DNA of 64,000 nt from Seohaeicola_A nanhaiensis (GTDB lineage Bacteria; Pseudomonadota; Alphaproteobacteria; Rhodobacterales; Rhodobacteraceae), in contig NZ_JBHSGI010000034.1 of NCBI RefSeq assembly GCF_042654245.1, forward strand, positions 1 through 64,000. Reading direction: 5' to 3'. The notes below the pieces were generated by a model. The model saw only the letters and a list, made by a program, of their open reading frames with translations. It did not search any database and had not been told where the DNA came from. A program made the translations under genes and the position numbers. Positions 52,869 to 61,260 of this stretch are shown here, in pieces. Position 1 is the first letter of the stretch; each line of letters opens with the position of its first letter.

Positions 52869-53714
52869 ATGTCAGAAAAAGCCAGGGGCTGGGTCGATCC
52901 CGTCATGCGGATCGGCTACGGGGCCCGAGCCATCGTCTATGTCATTGTCGGAGGTCTGGCGCTCTATGCGGCCGTGACGGGAGGCGAGGCGCAGGGCACG
53001 ACCGATGCACTGGCCGATCTGCGGGGCAAGACCTGGGGTATTGCTGTTATCCTGATATCCGCGGTGGGGCTCTTTGCCTATGCGTTCCGGCGTATGGTCG
53101 ATGCTGCGCTGGATCTCGACGACTACGGCGGCGGTATCAAAGGCGCGGTTGCACGGGGCGGACTTGTCGTGACCGGGCTGATCCACGGGGCCATCGGGGT
53201 TTCAATCGCCGGACTGGCGCTTGGGAGTTCCGATGGTGGAGAAGGCGGAGGTACGCAGAAGGTCGTCGCCTATATCATGTCGATGCCCTATGGCTTCCTG
53301 CTGGTCGGGCTGGTTGGCCTCGCAACCATCGGGGCAGGTGGGTATTACGCCTGGAAGGGCATCGCAGAACGCTACAAGCGGCATATACGAGTCACCCCCA
53401 CCGCACGTACCCTGGACCCTGTTCTGAAATTCGGCTGCATCGCCATGGGCCTTGTGATTGCGGTGATCGGTGTGTCGATCGTCTATGCGGCGACGCAGAC
53501 CGACCCCGGCTCCGCGGCGGGTATCGGCGAGGCATTGGGCCAGATCCGCTCGTTTCCCTTCGGACGTTTCCTGATGGCCGTGGTCGCGCTGGGACTGATC
53601 GCTTTTGCTGTGGAAAATGCGGTAGAGGCCGTTTACCGCATCGTCCCGCGTTATACCGGACCCGACGTCAAAACCATGGCCCAATGGGCCAGACGCAAAG
53701 CCTCCATGTCGTGA
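52869..53714 (+). CDS. DUF1206 family membrane protein
   Basis: A 281-residue protein with six membrane segments in three repeated pairs, each opening with a Gly/Arg-rich turn (GYGARAIVYVIVGGLALYAAVTGG; ARGGLVVTGLIHGAIGVSIAGLALG; KFGCIAMGLVIAVIGVSIVYAATQT). This is the DUF1206 layout. Function unknown in the family. TTGGAAGGAGA precedes ATG 52869. Convergent with tpiA, two bases apart. Confidence 0.85.
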   Translation: MSEKARGWVDPVMRIGYGARAIVYVIVGGLALYAAVTGGEAQGTTDALADLRGKTWGIAVILISAVGLFAYAFRRMVDAALDLDDYGGGIKGAVARGGLVVTGLIHGAIGVSIAGLALGSSDGGEGGGTQKVVAYIMSMPYGFLLVGLVGLATIGAGGYYAWKGIAERYKRHIRVTPTARTLDPVLKFGCIAMGLVIAVIGVSIVYAATQTDPGSAAGIGEALGQIRSFPFGRFLMAVVALGLIAFAVENAVEAVYRIVPRYTGPDVKTMAQWARRKASMS

Positions 53715-53716
53715 AA

Positions 53717-54463
53717 TCAGGCGCGGTCGAGCGCAGTAACGATGGGGGTGAAGTCGGCCGCAGTCAGGCTGGCGCCTCCGACCAATGCACCGTCGACCTC
53801 GGGCACGGCAAAGATCTCTGCGGCGTTGGCCGCCTTGACCGAGCCGCCGTACAGAAGGCGGATGAGATCGCCGTCGGCTCCGAGACGTTCGAGCAGCTGT
53901 GAGCGCAGGAAAACGTGCACCTCGGCGATCTGGTCGAGGCTGGCCACCTTCCCCGTTCCGATGGCCCAGACCGGTTCATAGGCGACAACCAGTGTTTCGC
54001 CAGAGAAGTCTTCCGGCAAGGAATCGCTAAGCTGCGCGCGGATCACGTCAAGGGTGCGGCCCGACTCACGCTCGGCCAGGCTTTCCCCCAGGCAGAGGAT
54101 GGCCGTTAGCCCGGCGGCGATGGCCGCCTCGGTCTTGGCGCGGACGATGGCGTCGGTCTCGCCATGATCGGCGCGCCGCTCGGAATGGCCGGTGATGACA
54201 TGGGTGGCACCCGCGTCGCGCAGCATCTCGGCCGAGAGATCGCCGGTGTGGGCGCCGCTGGTCGCGGCATGGCAGTCCTGCCCGCCGATCCTCAGCGCCG
54301 TGCCCTCGGCAAGCGTGGCGGCGCGGTGGATCAGCGTGGCGGGCGGGCAGATCAGCATCTCGCAGTTGGGCGCAGGATGGGCGGCGCAGAGGCGGTCGAG
54401 TTCCGCCAGATCCGCGCCAAGGCCGTTCATCTTCCAATTGCCAGCTGCCAGTTTCCGCCGCAT
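53717..54463 (-). CDS. tpiA: Triosephosphate isomerase
   Basis: A 248-residue TIM barrel: NWKMNG (catalytic Lys), GAHTGDLSAEMLRDAGATHVITGHSERR (catalytic His), the catalytic Glu in VVAYEPVWAIGTGKVA, and LLYGGSVKAANAAEI phosphate loop. Interconverts dihydroxyacetone phosphate and glyceraldehyde 3-phosphate. Full length. It lies 20 bases downstream of moeA on the same strand. Confidence 0.96.
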   Translation of the reverse strand: MRRKLAAGNWKMNGLGADLAELDRLCAAHPAPNCEMLICPPATLIHRAATLAEGTALRIGGQDCHAATSGAHTGDLSAEMLRDAGATHVITGHSERRADHGETDAIVRAKTEAAIAAGLTAILCLGESLAERESGRTLDVIRAQLSDSLPEDFSGETLVVAYEPVWAIGTGKVASLDQIAEVHVFLRSQLLERLGADGDLIRLLYGGSVKAANAAEIFAVPEVDGALVGGASLTAADFTPIVTALDRA

Positions 54464-54483
54464 CCGCTTTCTCCTTTTCTGGT

Positions 54484-55656
54484 TCAGATGGGGAGATAGC
54501 TGATTTCCGCCCCGTCGGCGAGGGCTGGGTCGTTCGGCGGGCGCACGACAAGCGCGTTTGCTACGGCAAGAACACCCAGCATCGCACTGTCCTGATTGTC
54601 GAAAACCGTCGCGACGCCATCTTTGACGACGGCCCGCATGTAATGTTCGCGTGGGCCGTTTGCACCCAAATCGCCCTTCACCCTTGCGGTAAGCAGGGCC
54701 GGGGTATGGGCGCCGAGACCCAGCATCGCATGGACCATCGGGACGAGGAACAGATAGCCGCAGACGATGGCCGAGACCGGGTTGCCGGGCAGGCCCACCA
54801 TCGCCGCATCGCCCATTCGGCCTGCCATCAGCGGCTTTCCGGGGCGCATGGCGATCTTGTAGAACGACCGCTTCAGGCCCAGGTTGCCCGCCGCTTCGCC
54901 GACCAGATCGTGATCGCCGACCGAGGCGCCGCCGATGGTGACGATCATGTCGGCGCCGCGGGCGAGATCGAAGGCGGTTTCGAGCGAGGCGTGGCTGTCG
55001 CGCGCGATTGGGAGCACGCGGGGTTCGGCGCCGGCCTCTTCCAACATCGCCCTGAGGCCGAAGGTGTTCGAAGCGATGATCTGGTCGGGGCCGGGCTCTT
55101 CGCCTGGCATCACCAGTTCGTCTCCGGTCGAAATAAGCGCGATCACCGGCTTGCGGGTGACCGGCACGCGGGCGACGTTCATCGAGGCCAGCAGGGCAAT
55201 GTCCTGAGGCCGCAGTCGGCGCGGCGCGGACATCGCGGTGCCGGCGCGGAAATCGCCACCGGCGGCGCGGACGTTGGGATTGGTGCCGGGGTCGTCCGAG
55301 ATGGTGATCAGATCTCCGTTGCGGCTCACATCTTCCTGGATAACAACGAAATCGGCACCTTGCGGCATCGGCGCACCGGTGAAGATGCGCACCGCTTCGC
55401 CCGCCTTGACCGTTCCGGCAAAGCCATGCCCGGCGGCGGATTCACCGATGACGCGGAACATCGAATCCTTCTGCGCCTCAGTTGTCTTGATCGCATAGCC
55501 GTCCATCGAGGAGGCGTCGAAGGGCGGCTGGTCGCGCTGTGCCGTGACCTCGCGGGCCAGGACGCGGCCGTTGGCGCGGCTGAGCGGCACCTCTTCGACG
55601 GCCAGCGGCCCGACGAGATCGAAAAGAAGGGCGCGGGCCTGTTCGACGGTGATCAT
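54484..55656 (-). CDS. moeA: Molybdopterin molybdotransferase MoeA
   Basis: A 390-residue MoeA: ARALLFDLVGPLAVEEVPLSRANGRVLAREVTAQRDQPPFDASSMDGYAI, FTGAPMPQGADFVVIQEDV, the MPT-binding domain with ISTGDEL, GGASVGDHDL and MRPGKPLMAGRMGDAAMVGLPGNPVSAIV. Inserts molybdate into adenylylated molybdopterin. Its start overlaps the moaC stop by 4 bases. Confidence 0.95.
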   Translation of the reverse strand: MITVEQARALLFDLVGPLAVEEVPLSRANGRVLAREVTAQRDQPPFDASSMDGYAIKTTEAQKDSMFRVIGESAAGHGFAGTVKAGEAVRIFTGAPMPQGADFVVIQEDVSRNGDLITISDDPGTNPNVRAAGGDFRAGTAMSAPRRLRPQDIALLASMNVARVPVTRKPVIALISTGDELVMPGEEPGPDQIIASNTFGLRAMLEEAGAEPRVLPIARDSHASLETAFDLARGADMIVTIGGASVGDHDLVGEAAGNLGLKRSFYKIAMRPGKPLMAGRMGDAAMVGLPGNPVSAIVCGYLFLVPMVHAMLGLGAHTPALLTARVKGDLGANGPREHYMRAVVKDGVATVFDNQDSAMLGVLAVANALVVRPPNDPALADGAEISYLPI

Positions 55657-56126
55657 GGGGCTTCGTAGCGGCCGGATTTGCCGCCCTCCTTGAGGACCAG
55701 ACGAATCCCGCCGATCTCCATCGCCTTGTCGACCGCCTTGATCATGTCATAGACGGTCAGTGCAGCGGTGCTGACGGCGGTCAACGCTTCCATCTCGACG
55801 CCGGTCTGGCCGGTGGTCTTGACGGTGGCGGCGATGCGCACGCCGGGCAGATCGGCATCCAGCGTCAGGTCGAGCGCGACCTTGGTGATCGGCAGCGGAT
55901 GGCAGAGCGGGATCAGCTCGGACGTCTTCTTGGCGCCCATGATCCCGGCCAAGCGCGCGACACCCAGAACGTCGCCCTTCTTGGCGCGGCCTTCGGAAAT
56001 GATTTCAAAGGTTTCGCGCGCCATCTTCACCCAACCCTCGGCAATGGCCATGCGCGAGGTCACGGCCTTGTCGGAGACATCGACCATATGCGCATCGCCC
56101 TTGGCGTCAAAATGGGTGAGCGCCAT
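55653..56126 (-). CDS. moaC: Cyclic pyranopterin monophosphate synthase MoaC
   Basis: A 157-residue MoaC: HMVDVSDKAVTSRMAIAEG start, KKGDVLGVARLAGIMGAKKTSELIPLCHPLPIT with catalytic residues, and TGVEMEALTAVSTAALTVYDMIKAVDKAMEI. Acts with MoaA in the first step of molybdenum-cofactor synthesis. ATG 56126 overlaps the trpC stop (TGATG). Confidence 0.96.
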   Translation of the reverse strand: MALTHFDAKGDAHMVDVSDKAVTSRMAIAEGWVKMARETFEIISEGRAKKGDVLGVARLAGIMGAKKTSELIPLCHPLPITKVALDLTLDADLPGVRIAATVKTTGQTGVEMEALTAVSTAALTVYDMIKAVDKAMEIGGIRLVLKEGGKSGRYEAP

Positions 56127-56938
56127 CAGAACCCCCCGGCGCGCAGGGGATTGGCCAGCAGGTTGCGGGTTGAGGTCGTGACATCGGCCTGCCGCATCAG
56201 GCTTTCCCCGATCAGGAAGCTGCGCACGCCGTAGCGGGCCAGATCGGCCAGATCCTCCGGCGTGTTGAGTCCGCTTTCGCTGATCAGAAGACGATCGGCC
56301 GGCACCAGTTTGGAGAGAGTCCGGGTGGTGTCGAGCGAGGTCTGGAAGCTGCGCAGGTCGCGGTTGTTGATCCCGACCATCGTGCTTTTCAGCAGGCTTG
56401 CGCGTTCGAGTTCGGCCTCGTCGTGTACCTCGATCAGCGCGTCCATCTCCCAATCCTGCGCTGCCGCTTCCAGTTCATTGGCCTGCGCATCCGAGACCGA
56501 GGCCATGATGATCAGGATGCAGTCGGCCCCGAGCGCCCGGGCCTCGGCGACCTGATAGGTGTCATACATGAAGTCCTTGCGCAGCACCGGGAGGTCGCAG
56601 GCGGCACGGGCCTCGGTCAGGAACGATTTTGCCCCCTGAAAGCTGGGCGTATCGGTCAGCACCGACAGGCAGGTGGCGCCACCGTCCTGATAGGCAGCGG
56701 CGAGGGTCGCGGGGTCGAAATCCTCTCGGATCAGGCCCTTGGACGGGCTGGCCTTCTTGATTTCGGCGATCAGACCGTAGCCTTCGTGCGTGGCGCGGCG
56801 TAGGGCCTCGGCAAAGGGGCGCACGGGGTCGGCGGCGCGGGCCTCGGCCTCGACCTCGTCCAGCGGTTTGGCGGCCTTGTCCGCGGCGACCTCTTCCAGC
56901 TTGTAGGCCTTGATGCGGTCGAGAATGGTATCTGTCAT
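56126..56938 (-). CDS. trpC: Indole-3-glycerol phosphate synthase
   Basis: A 270-residue TrpC: LIAEIKKASPSKGLIREDFDPATLAAAYQDGGATCLSVLTD, LPVLRKDFMYDTYQVAEARALGAD (catalytic Lys), VGINNRDLRSF, and LLISESGLNTPEDLADL. AGGAG six bases before ATG 56938. Tryptophan biosynthesis. Confidence 0.95.
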   Translation of the reverse strand: MTDTILDRIKAYKLEEVAADKAAKPLDEVEAEARAADPVRPFAEALRRATHEGYGLIAEIKKASPSKGLIREDFDPATLAAAYQDGGATCLSVLTDTPSFQGAKSFLTEARAACDLPVLRKDFMYDTYQVAEARALGADCILIIMASVSDAQANELEAAAQDWEMDALIEVHDEAELERASLLKSTMVGINNRDLRSFQTSLDTTRTLSKLVPADRLLISESGLNTPEDLADLARYGVRSFLIGESLMRQADVTTSTRNLLANPLRAGGF

Positions 56939-56940
56939 GG

Positions 56941-57600
56941 TCACTCCTGGTCAGCCCAGTTTATGGCGCTCTCGCCGTTGGCCCGCAACCACGCATTGAC
57001 CCGGCTGAAGGGGCGCGATCCGAAGAAGCCGCGATAGGCGGAGAGCGGCGAGGGATGTGCGGATTCAACGCGCAGGTGGCCGGGATTGTTCATCCGTGCC
57101 CCGAGTTTCTGGGCCGGCTTGCCCCAGAGGATCAGGGCGCGCGGTTGCTGGTCGAGACGGTCCAGAACCTGATGGATCAGCTTTTGCCAGCCGATGGACT
57201 TGTGCCCGTGCGGACGGCCTTCGGGCACCGTGAGAGAGGTGTTGAGCAGCAGCACGCCCTGCGCGGCCCAGTCTTCCAGGTCGGTGCGTTGACGCATTAC
57301 CTGAAGATCGTCCTGCAACTCCTTGAACATGTTTCCAAGGCTGTCGAGCTTGCCGCCAAAGTTCCGGGCGATCGAAAAGGCCAGGCCGTCGGCCTTTCCT
57401 GGCGTGTGATAAGGATCCTGTCCCAGGATCAGCACCCGGGTATCTGCGGGGCTGGTCTGTTCCAGCGCCTTGAAGATGCGCGCGGGCGGCGGATAGACCG
57501 CCCCGGGTTCGGCGGCAAGCGCCGTCTCGATCGCGGGCAGATCCTGAGTAAAGAACGGCAAATCCGCCCACCCGCCGAGGCGCGACAGGTCGAGCGGCAT
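56941..57600 (-). CDS. ung: Uracil-DNA glycosylase
   Basis: A 219-residue family 1 UDG: catalytic water-activating motif GQDPYHTPGKADGLAFS, GVLLLNTSLTVPEG, and the His loop HPSPLSAYRGFFGSRPF. Removes uracil from DNA. It starts on the last base of the trpD frame and ends three bases before trpC, so it is embedded in the trp operon. Confidence 0.95.
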   Translation of the reverse strand: MPLDLSRLGGWADLPFFTQDLPAIETALAAEPGAVYPPPARIFKALEQTSPADTRVLILGQDPYHTPGKADGLAFSIARNFGGKLDSLGNMFKELQDDLQVMRQRTDLEDWAAQGVLLLNTSLTVPEGRPHGHKSIGWQKLIHQVLDRLDQQPRALILWGKPAQKLGARMNNPGHLRVESAHPSPLSAYRGFFGSRPFSRVNAWLRANGESAINWADQE

Positions 57601-58616
57601 CAGGCGCCCTGGGTGATGCGGGCGACGGCGGCCACTTTGTCGCGCGCCTTGCCGCTGTCGATGCTGACCGCGGCCATCTCCACCCCCTCCCGCAGGTCGG
57701 CGGCGGCATCGGCCACGACCAGCGCGGCGGCGGCGTTTAGCAATACCGCATCGCGATAGGCCGAGGTCTGCCCGTCCAGAAGCGCGCGGAAGGCGGCGGC
57801 GTTGTGTTCGGGGCTGCCACCGACGATGGCTTCGAAGGGGTGAACGGGCAGGCCGGCCTCCTCGGGGTGCAGTTCGGTCTCGGTGACGGCGCCGTTCGCG
57901 AGTTTCGCGACCCAGGACAAGCCGGTGATGGTTAGCTCGTCCGTGCCGTCGCTGCCGTGGACCAGCCAGGCGGTTTCCGAGCCAAGCTGACCGAGGGTCT
58001 CGGCCATGGGCCGGATCAGCGCGCGCGAAAAGGCGCCGGTCAGCTGGCGCGTGACGCCTGCGGGGTTGGTCAGCGGCCCGAGGATATTGAAGATCGTCCG
58101 CGTGCCGAGTTCGGCGCGCACCGGACCGACATGGGCCATGGCCGGGTGGTGCATGGGCGCCATCATGAAGCCTATGCCGGCCTCTCTGATGGCGGATTCA
58201 ACGACTTTCGGGCCGACCATCACCTTGATGCCAAGCTGGCCAAGGGCATCTGCGGCGCCGGATTTCGAGCTGAGGTTGCGGTTCCCGTGCTTGGCCACGA
58301 TTACGCCCGCACCGGCTACGACAAAGGCGGCGGCGGTCGAGATGTTCAGGGTGCCCTTGCCGTCGCCGCCGGTGCCGACGATGTCGATGGCGCCCTGCGG
58401 CGCGGCGACCTTGTGGCATTTGGCGCGCATCACCGCGGCGGCGGCAGCGTATTCGTCAACGGTTTCGCCCCGTGTGCGCAGCGCCATCAGGAGGCCGCCG
58501 ATCTGGCTGGGCGTCGCTTCGCCCTCGAACAGGATGGCAAAGGCGGTTTCGGCCTCGGCGCGGGACAGCGGACGCTCGGCAGCAGCGCCGATCAGCGGTT
58601 TCAGGGCGTCGCTCAT
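57600..58616 (-). CDS. trpD: Anthranilate phosphoribosyltransferase
   Basis: A 338-residue TrpD: DIVGTGGDGKGTLNISTAAAFVVAGAGVIVAKHGNRNLSSKSGAADAL is the PRPP/anthranilate site, followed by GIGFMMAPMHHPAMAHVGPVRAELGTRTIFNILGPLTNPAG. Overlaps trpG by 4 bases. Confidence 0.96.
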   Translation of the reverse strand: MSDALKPLIGAAAERPLSRAEAETAFAILFEGEATPSQIGGLLMALRTRGETVDEYAAAAAVMRAKCHKVAAPQGAIDIVGTGGDGKGTLNISTAAAFVVAGAGVIVAKHGNRNLSSKSGAADALGQLGIKVMVGPKVVESAIREAGIGFMMAPMHHPAMAHVGPVRAELGTRTIFNILGPLTNPAGVTRQLTGAFSRALIRPMAETLGQLGSETAWLVHGSDGTDELTITGLSWVAKLANGAVTETELHPEEAGLPVHPFEAIVGGSPEHNAAAFRALLDGQTSAYRDAVLLNAAAALVVADAAADLREGVEMAAVSIDSGKARDKVAAVARITQGA

Positions 58617-59194
58617 GCCGGCACCTTCAACGTCTTGAGAAAATTGTCGAGCAGGGCGTGGCCATGTTCCGAGGCGATGGATTCCGGGTGGAATTGAACG
58701 CCGTGGATGGGAAGCTCGCGGTGCTGCAGGCCCATGATGGTGCCGTCCTCGAGATCGGCTGTCACTTCCAGGCAGTCGGGCAGCGTCGCGCGGTCGACCA
58801 CCAGCGAGTGATAGCGGGTCGCGGCGAAGGGTGAGGGCAGGCCGGCGAAGAGGCCCTTGCCGGAGTGGCGGATATGGCCAAGCTTGCCATGCACGATCTC
58901 GCCCGCGCGCACGACGCGGCCGCCAAAGGCCTGCCCGATGGTCTGATGGCCCAGGCAGACGCCCAGCAGGGGGGTGCGCGTCTCGGCGGCGGCGGCGGTC
59001 AGGGCCAGGCAGATACCGGCTTGATCCGGGTCGCAGGGACCAGGAGACAGCACGATTCCGGCCGGGCGCATCGCCATGGCGGCCTGCACATCCAGCGCAT
59101 CGTTCCGCCTGACGGTCACGGCCGCGCCCAATGCCCCTAGATAATGGACGAGGTTGTAGGTAAAACTGTCATAGTTGTCGATCAGAAGCAGCAT
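58613..59194 (-). CDS. trpG: Anthranilate synthase component II (glutamine amidotransferase)
   Basis: A 193-residue class I amidotransferase: LLIDNYDSFTYNLVHYLGALGA, the nucleophile in PLLGVCLGHQTIGQAFGG (Cys in GVCLGH) and the His-Glu pair in HGVQFHPESIASEHG. Supplies ammonia to TrpE, which is not in this window; may also serve PabB. First gene of the trpG-trpD-ung-trpC-moaC-moeA run. Confidence 0.95.
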   Translation of the reverse strand: MLLLIDNYDSFTYNLVHYLGALGAAVTVRRNDALDVQAAMAMRPAGIVLSPGPCDPDQAGICLALTAAAAETRTPLLGVCLGHQTIGQAFGGRVVRAGEIVHGKLGHIRHSGKGLFAGLPSPFAATRYHSLVVDRATLPDCLEVTADLEDGTIMGLQHRELPIHGVQFHPESIASEHGHALLDNFLKTLKVPA

Positions 59195-59383
59195 TCGGCG
59201 TTTCGGTTCGTCTGTTTCGGTTGATGCGGGGTGCCGCGGGCCGGGGCGGCGTCAGGGTTCGGCACCTACATGGTCAGGCTTGCGGGCCAGCGTCAAGGCG
59301 CAACCGTCCGCGACCCGCCCTTACCGAAAGGCCGCGTCAGACGGCCGGCGGCGGCGGGCCAACAGATGAGAGGCAAGGCAGCT

Positions 59384-61177
59384 ATGCGCGGATTTCTCGG
59401 GGGTATCGTTCTGGGTGGCGTCGTAGTCGGCGTGGGCCTAGTTGCGCTGTCGGTCGTGGCCCCCGTCACGCCGGTTCCGGAGGTGGGCAGCGAAGCGCCC
59501 GATGCGACCTCTGGTTCAACCGCCTCGGGGCAGAACGATGTGTCCGTCGCGGGCAAGGATTCCCACGTTGTAGAGGCCGTGCCAAACGCACCCTCCGGCG
59601 GCGCGGCACCCGGCGCGCCGGCCGGCGGGGCGGACACCGCGCCGGCGGCGCAGCCCGCCGTTGCCGCGTCACCGGAAGCACCGGCGGGGCAGGGCGACGG
59701 CGCGACCACCGCCGGGGTCAGTTTCAAGAGCGAGAGCGCAGTCCAGGCGCAGGACAGCGCGATGGCACCGGAAACGCCAGCGGCGCCCGATCCGGTTGCG
59801 GCAAGCGAACCTGCGTCGCCTCCCGCGATCTCGGGCACTCCTTCCGCCACGCAATCGCCGCCTGAGGGCAGCACTGTGTCGGTCGTTGCCGGTGCCTCGG
59901 AGTCGGCCCCCACGGCGAACCCCACCGCGCCCATTTCGCAACCCGCACAGGATCCGGTTCCCAGCGTATCGACCGAGGCGATCGACCCGCCCGCGCCGGT
60001 GACCGAACCCGCTGCCACGGTCCCGTCGGCACAGGCCGAAGACGGGGCTCCGGCGGTGACGGCAGAGGGGGGCACCCCGCCGGACGGCACCGTGTCACCG
60101 GTACGCGCACCTCTCGCCGACCCTGCCCCCAATGCCTCGACCGTTCCGGCCGACGCGCCTGCGACAGTGGCTGCGCCGAAGGAAGGCGTCGCGCCTGCGG
60201 ACGAGGCCGTGGCCGCGGCGCCGCAGCCGTTTTCCGCCCCGGCCATGGCCGAACCTCCGGCCACCATCGCCGCGCCCGAGAGCCGGGACGCGCCCATCGC
60301 GGTGCCCGAGTCCGACACCGCGCCGGCGTTGGATGAGGCCGCCCCGTCCGGAACGCCGCGCGTCATCGTCCTGTCGCGCAACGAGACATCCGAAGAGGGC
60401 GACCTGCGCCCGACCATCGGGAAGCGCGTCCTACCCCTGACCGAGCGCGGAACAGAGGAACCTGCCGCCGCTCCCCAAACTGCCGCCGCGGTCGATCTGC
60501 CGCCGCTGGATCGCTATGCCGTGCCCTTCGAAAACCCGGAGGACAAGCCGTTGATGGCCATCGTGCTGATCGACGACGACCTGTCGCTGGGCATGGAGGC
60601 CCTGCGCGAGTTTCCCTATCCTCTGACCTTCGCCGTGGATCCGACAGCCCCCGATGCCGCGGCCAAGATGGCCCGCCACCGTGCCGCCGGTTTCGAAGTG
60701 GTGGCCCTGGTCGATCTGCCGAGGGCCGGCACGGCGCAGGACGCCGAGATCGCCCTGTCGGCCAGCTTCGCCCGGCTGCCCGAGGCGCTTGCTGTGCTCG
60801 AAGGCACGCAGAGCGGCATTCAGGGCAACCGGCCGATGTCGGATCAGGTGAGCGCCTTTGCCGGTGCCAGCGGACGCGGGGTGATCACGCAGGGCAACGG
60901 GCTGAACACGACGCAGAAACTGGCAGTGCGCGAGGGCATCCCTGCCGTGCCGGTGTTCCGCGACTTTGACGGCGCCGGGCAATCGCCGGCGGTCATGCGC
61001 CGCTTCCTCGATCAGGCCGCCTTCCGTGCCGGTCAGGAAGGCGCGGTGGTCATGCTCGGCCGGGTGCGCCCCGACACGATCTCGGCCCTGCTGCTCTGGG
61101 CCCTGCAGGACCGCGTGACCCGGATTGCCCTTGCGCCGGTCTCGGCCGTGTTGAAGGCATCGGTCGCCGGCAAATAG
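59384..61177 (+). CDS. Divergent polysaccharide deacetylase family protein with long Ala/Pro-rich linker
   Basis: About 597 residues. One N-terminal membrane segment (FLGGIVLGGVVVGVGLVALSVV), then roughly 330 residues of low-complexity Ala/Pro/Thr/Glu sequence, then a C-terminal divergent polysaccharide deacetylase domain (PLMAIVLIDDDLSLGMEAL, LTFAVDPTAPDAAAKMARHRAAGFEVVALVDLP, GRGVITQGNGLN, VFRDFDG). The His-containing motif of active NodB-type enzymes is replaced by VDLPRAGTAQD, so catalysis is doubtful. ATG 59384 or the in-frame ATG 59366. Divergent from trpG. Probably anchored in the inner membrane with the domain in the periplasm. Confidence 0.78.
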   Translation: MRGFLGGIVLGGVVVGVGLVALSVVAPVTPVPEVGSEAPDATSGSTASGQNDVSVAGKDSHVVEAVPNAPSGGAAPGAPAGGADTAPAAQPAVAASPEAPAGQGDGATTAGVSFKSESAVQAQDSAMAPETPAAPDPVAASEPASPPAISGTPSATQSPPEGSTVSVVAGASESAPTANPTAPISQPAQDPVPSVSTEAIDPPAPVTEPAATVPSAQAEDGAPAVTAEGGTPPDGTVSPVRAPLADPAPNASTVPADAPATVAAPKEGVAPADEAVAAAPQPFSAPAMAEPPATIAAPESRDAPIAVPESDTAPALDEAAPSGTPRVIVLSRNETSEEGDLRPTIGKRVLPLTERGTEEPAAAPQTAAAVDLPPLDRYAVPFENPEDKPLMAIVLIDDDLSLGMEALREFPYPLTFAVDPTAPDAAAKMARHRAAGFEVVALVDLPRAGTAQDAEIALSASFARLPEALAVLEGTQSGIQGNRPMSDQVSAFAGASGRGVITQGNGLNTTQKLAVREGIPAVPVFRDFDGAGQSPAVMRRFLDQAAFRAGQEGAVVMLGRVRPDTISALLLWALQDRVTRIALAPVSAVLKASVAGK

Positions 61178-61260
61178 GCAGCCGGTTCAGGGACCCATGC
61201 CTGTTGGCGACATTGCCCTCCGGGATGTTCCGGCTGCAGCCAGACCTGTGTTGGGCCTGT

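Noticed and set aside
61178..61237. GCAGCCGG/CCGGCTGC inverted repeat between the deacetylase-fold gene and the MFS gene
   Set aside because: The arms are 44 bases apart with no T run; a terminator role is possible but not supported enough to list.
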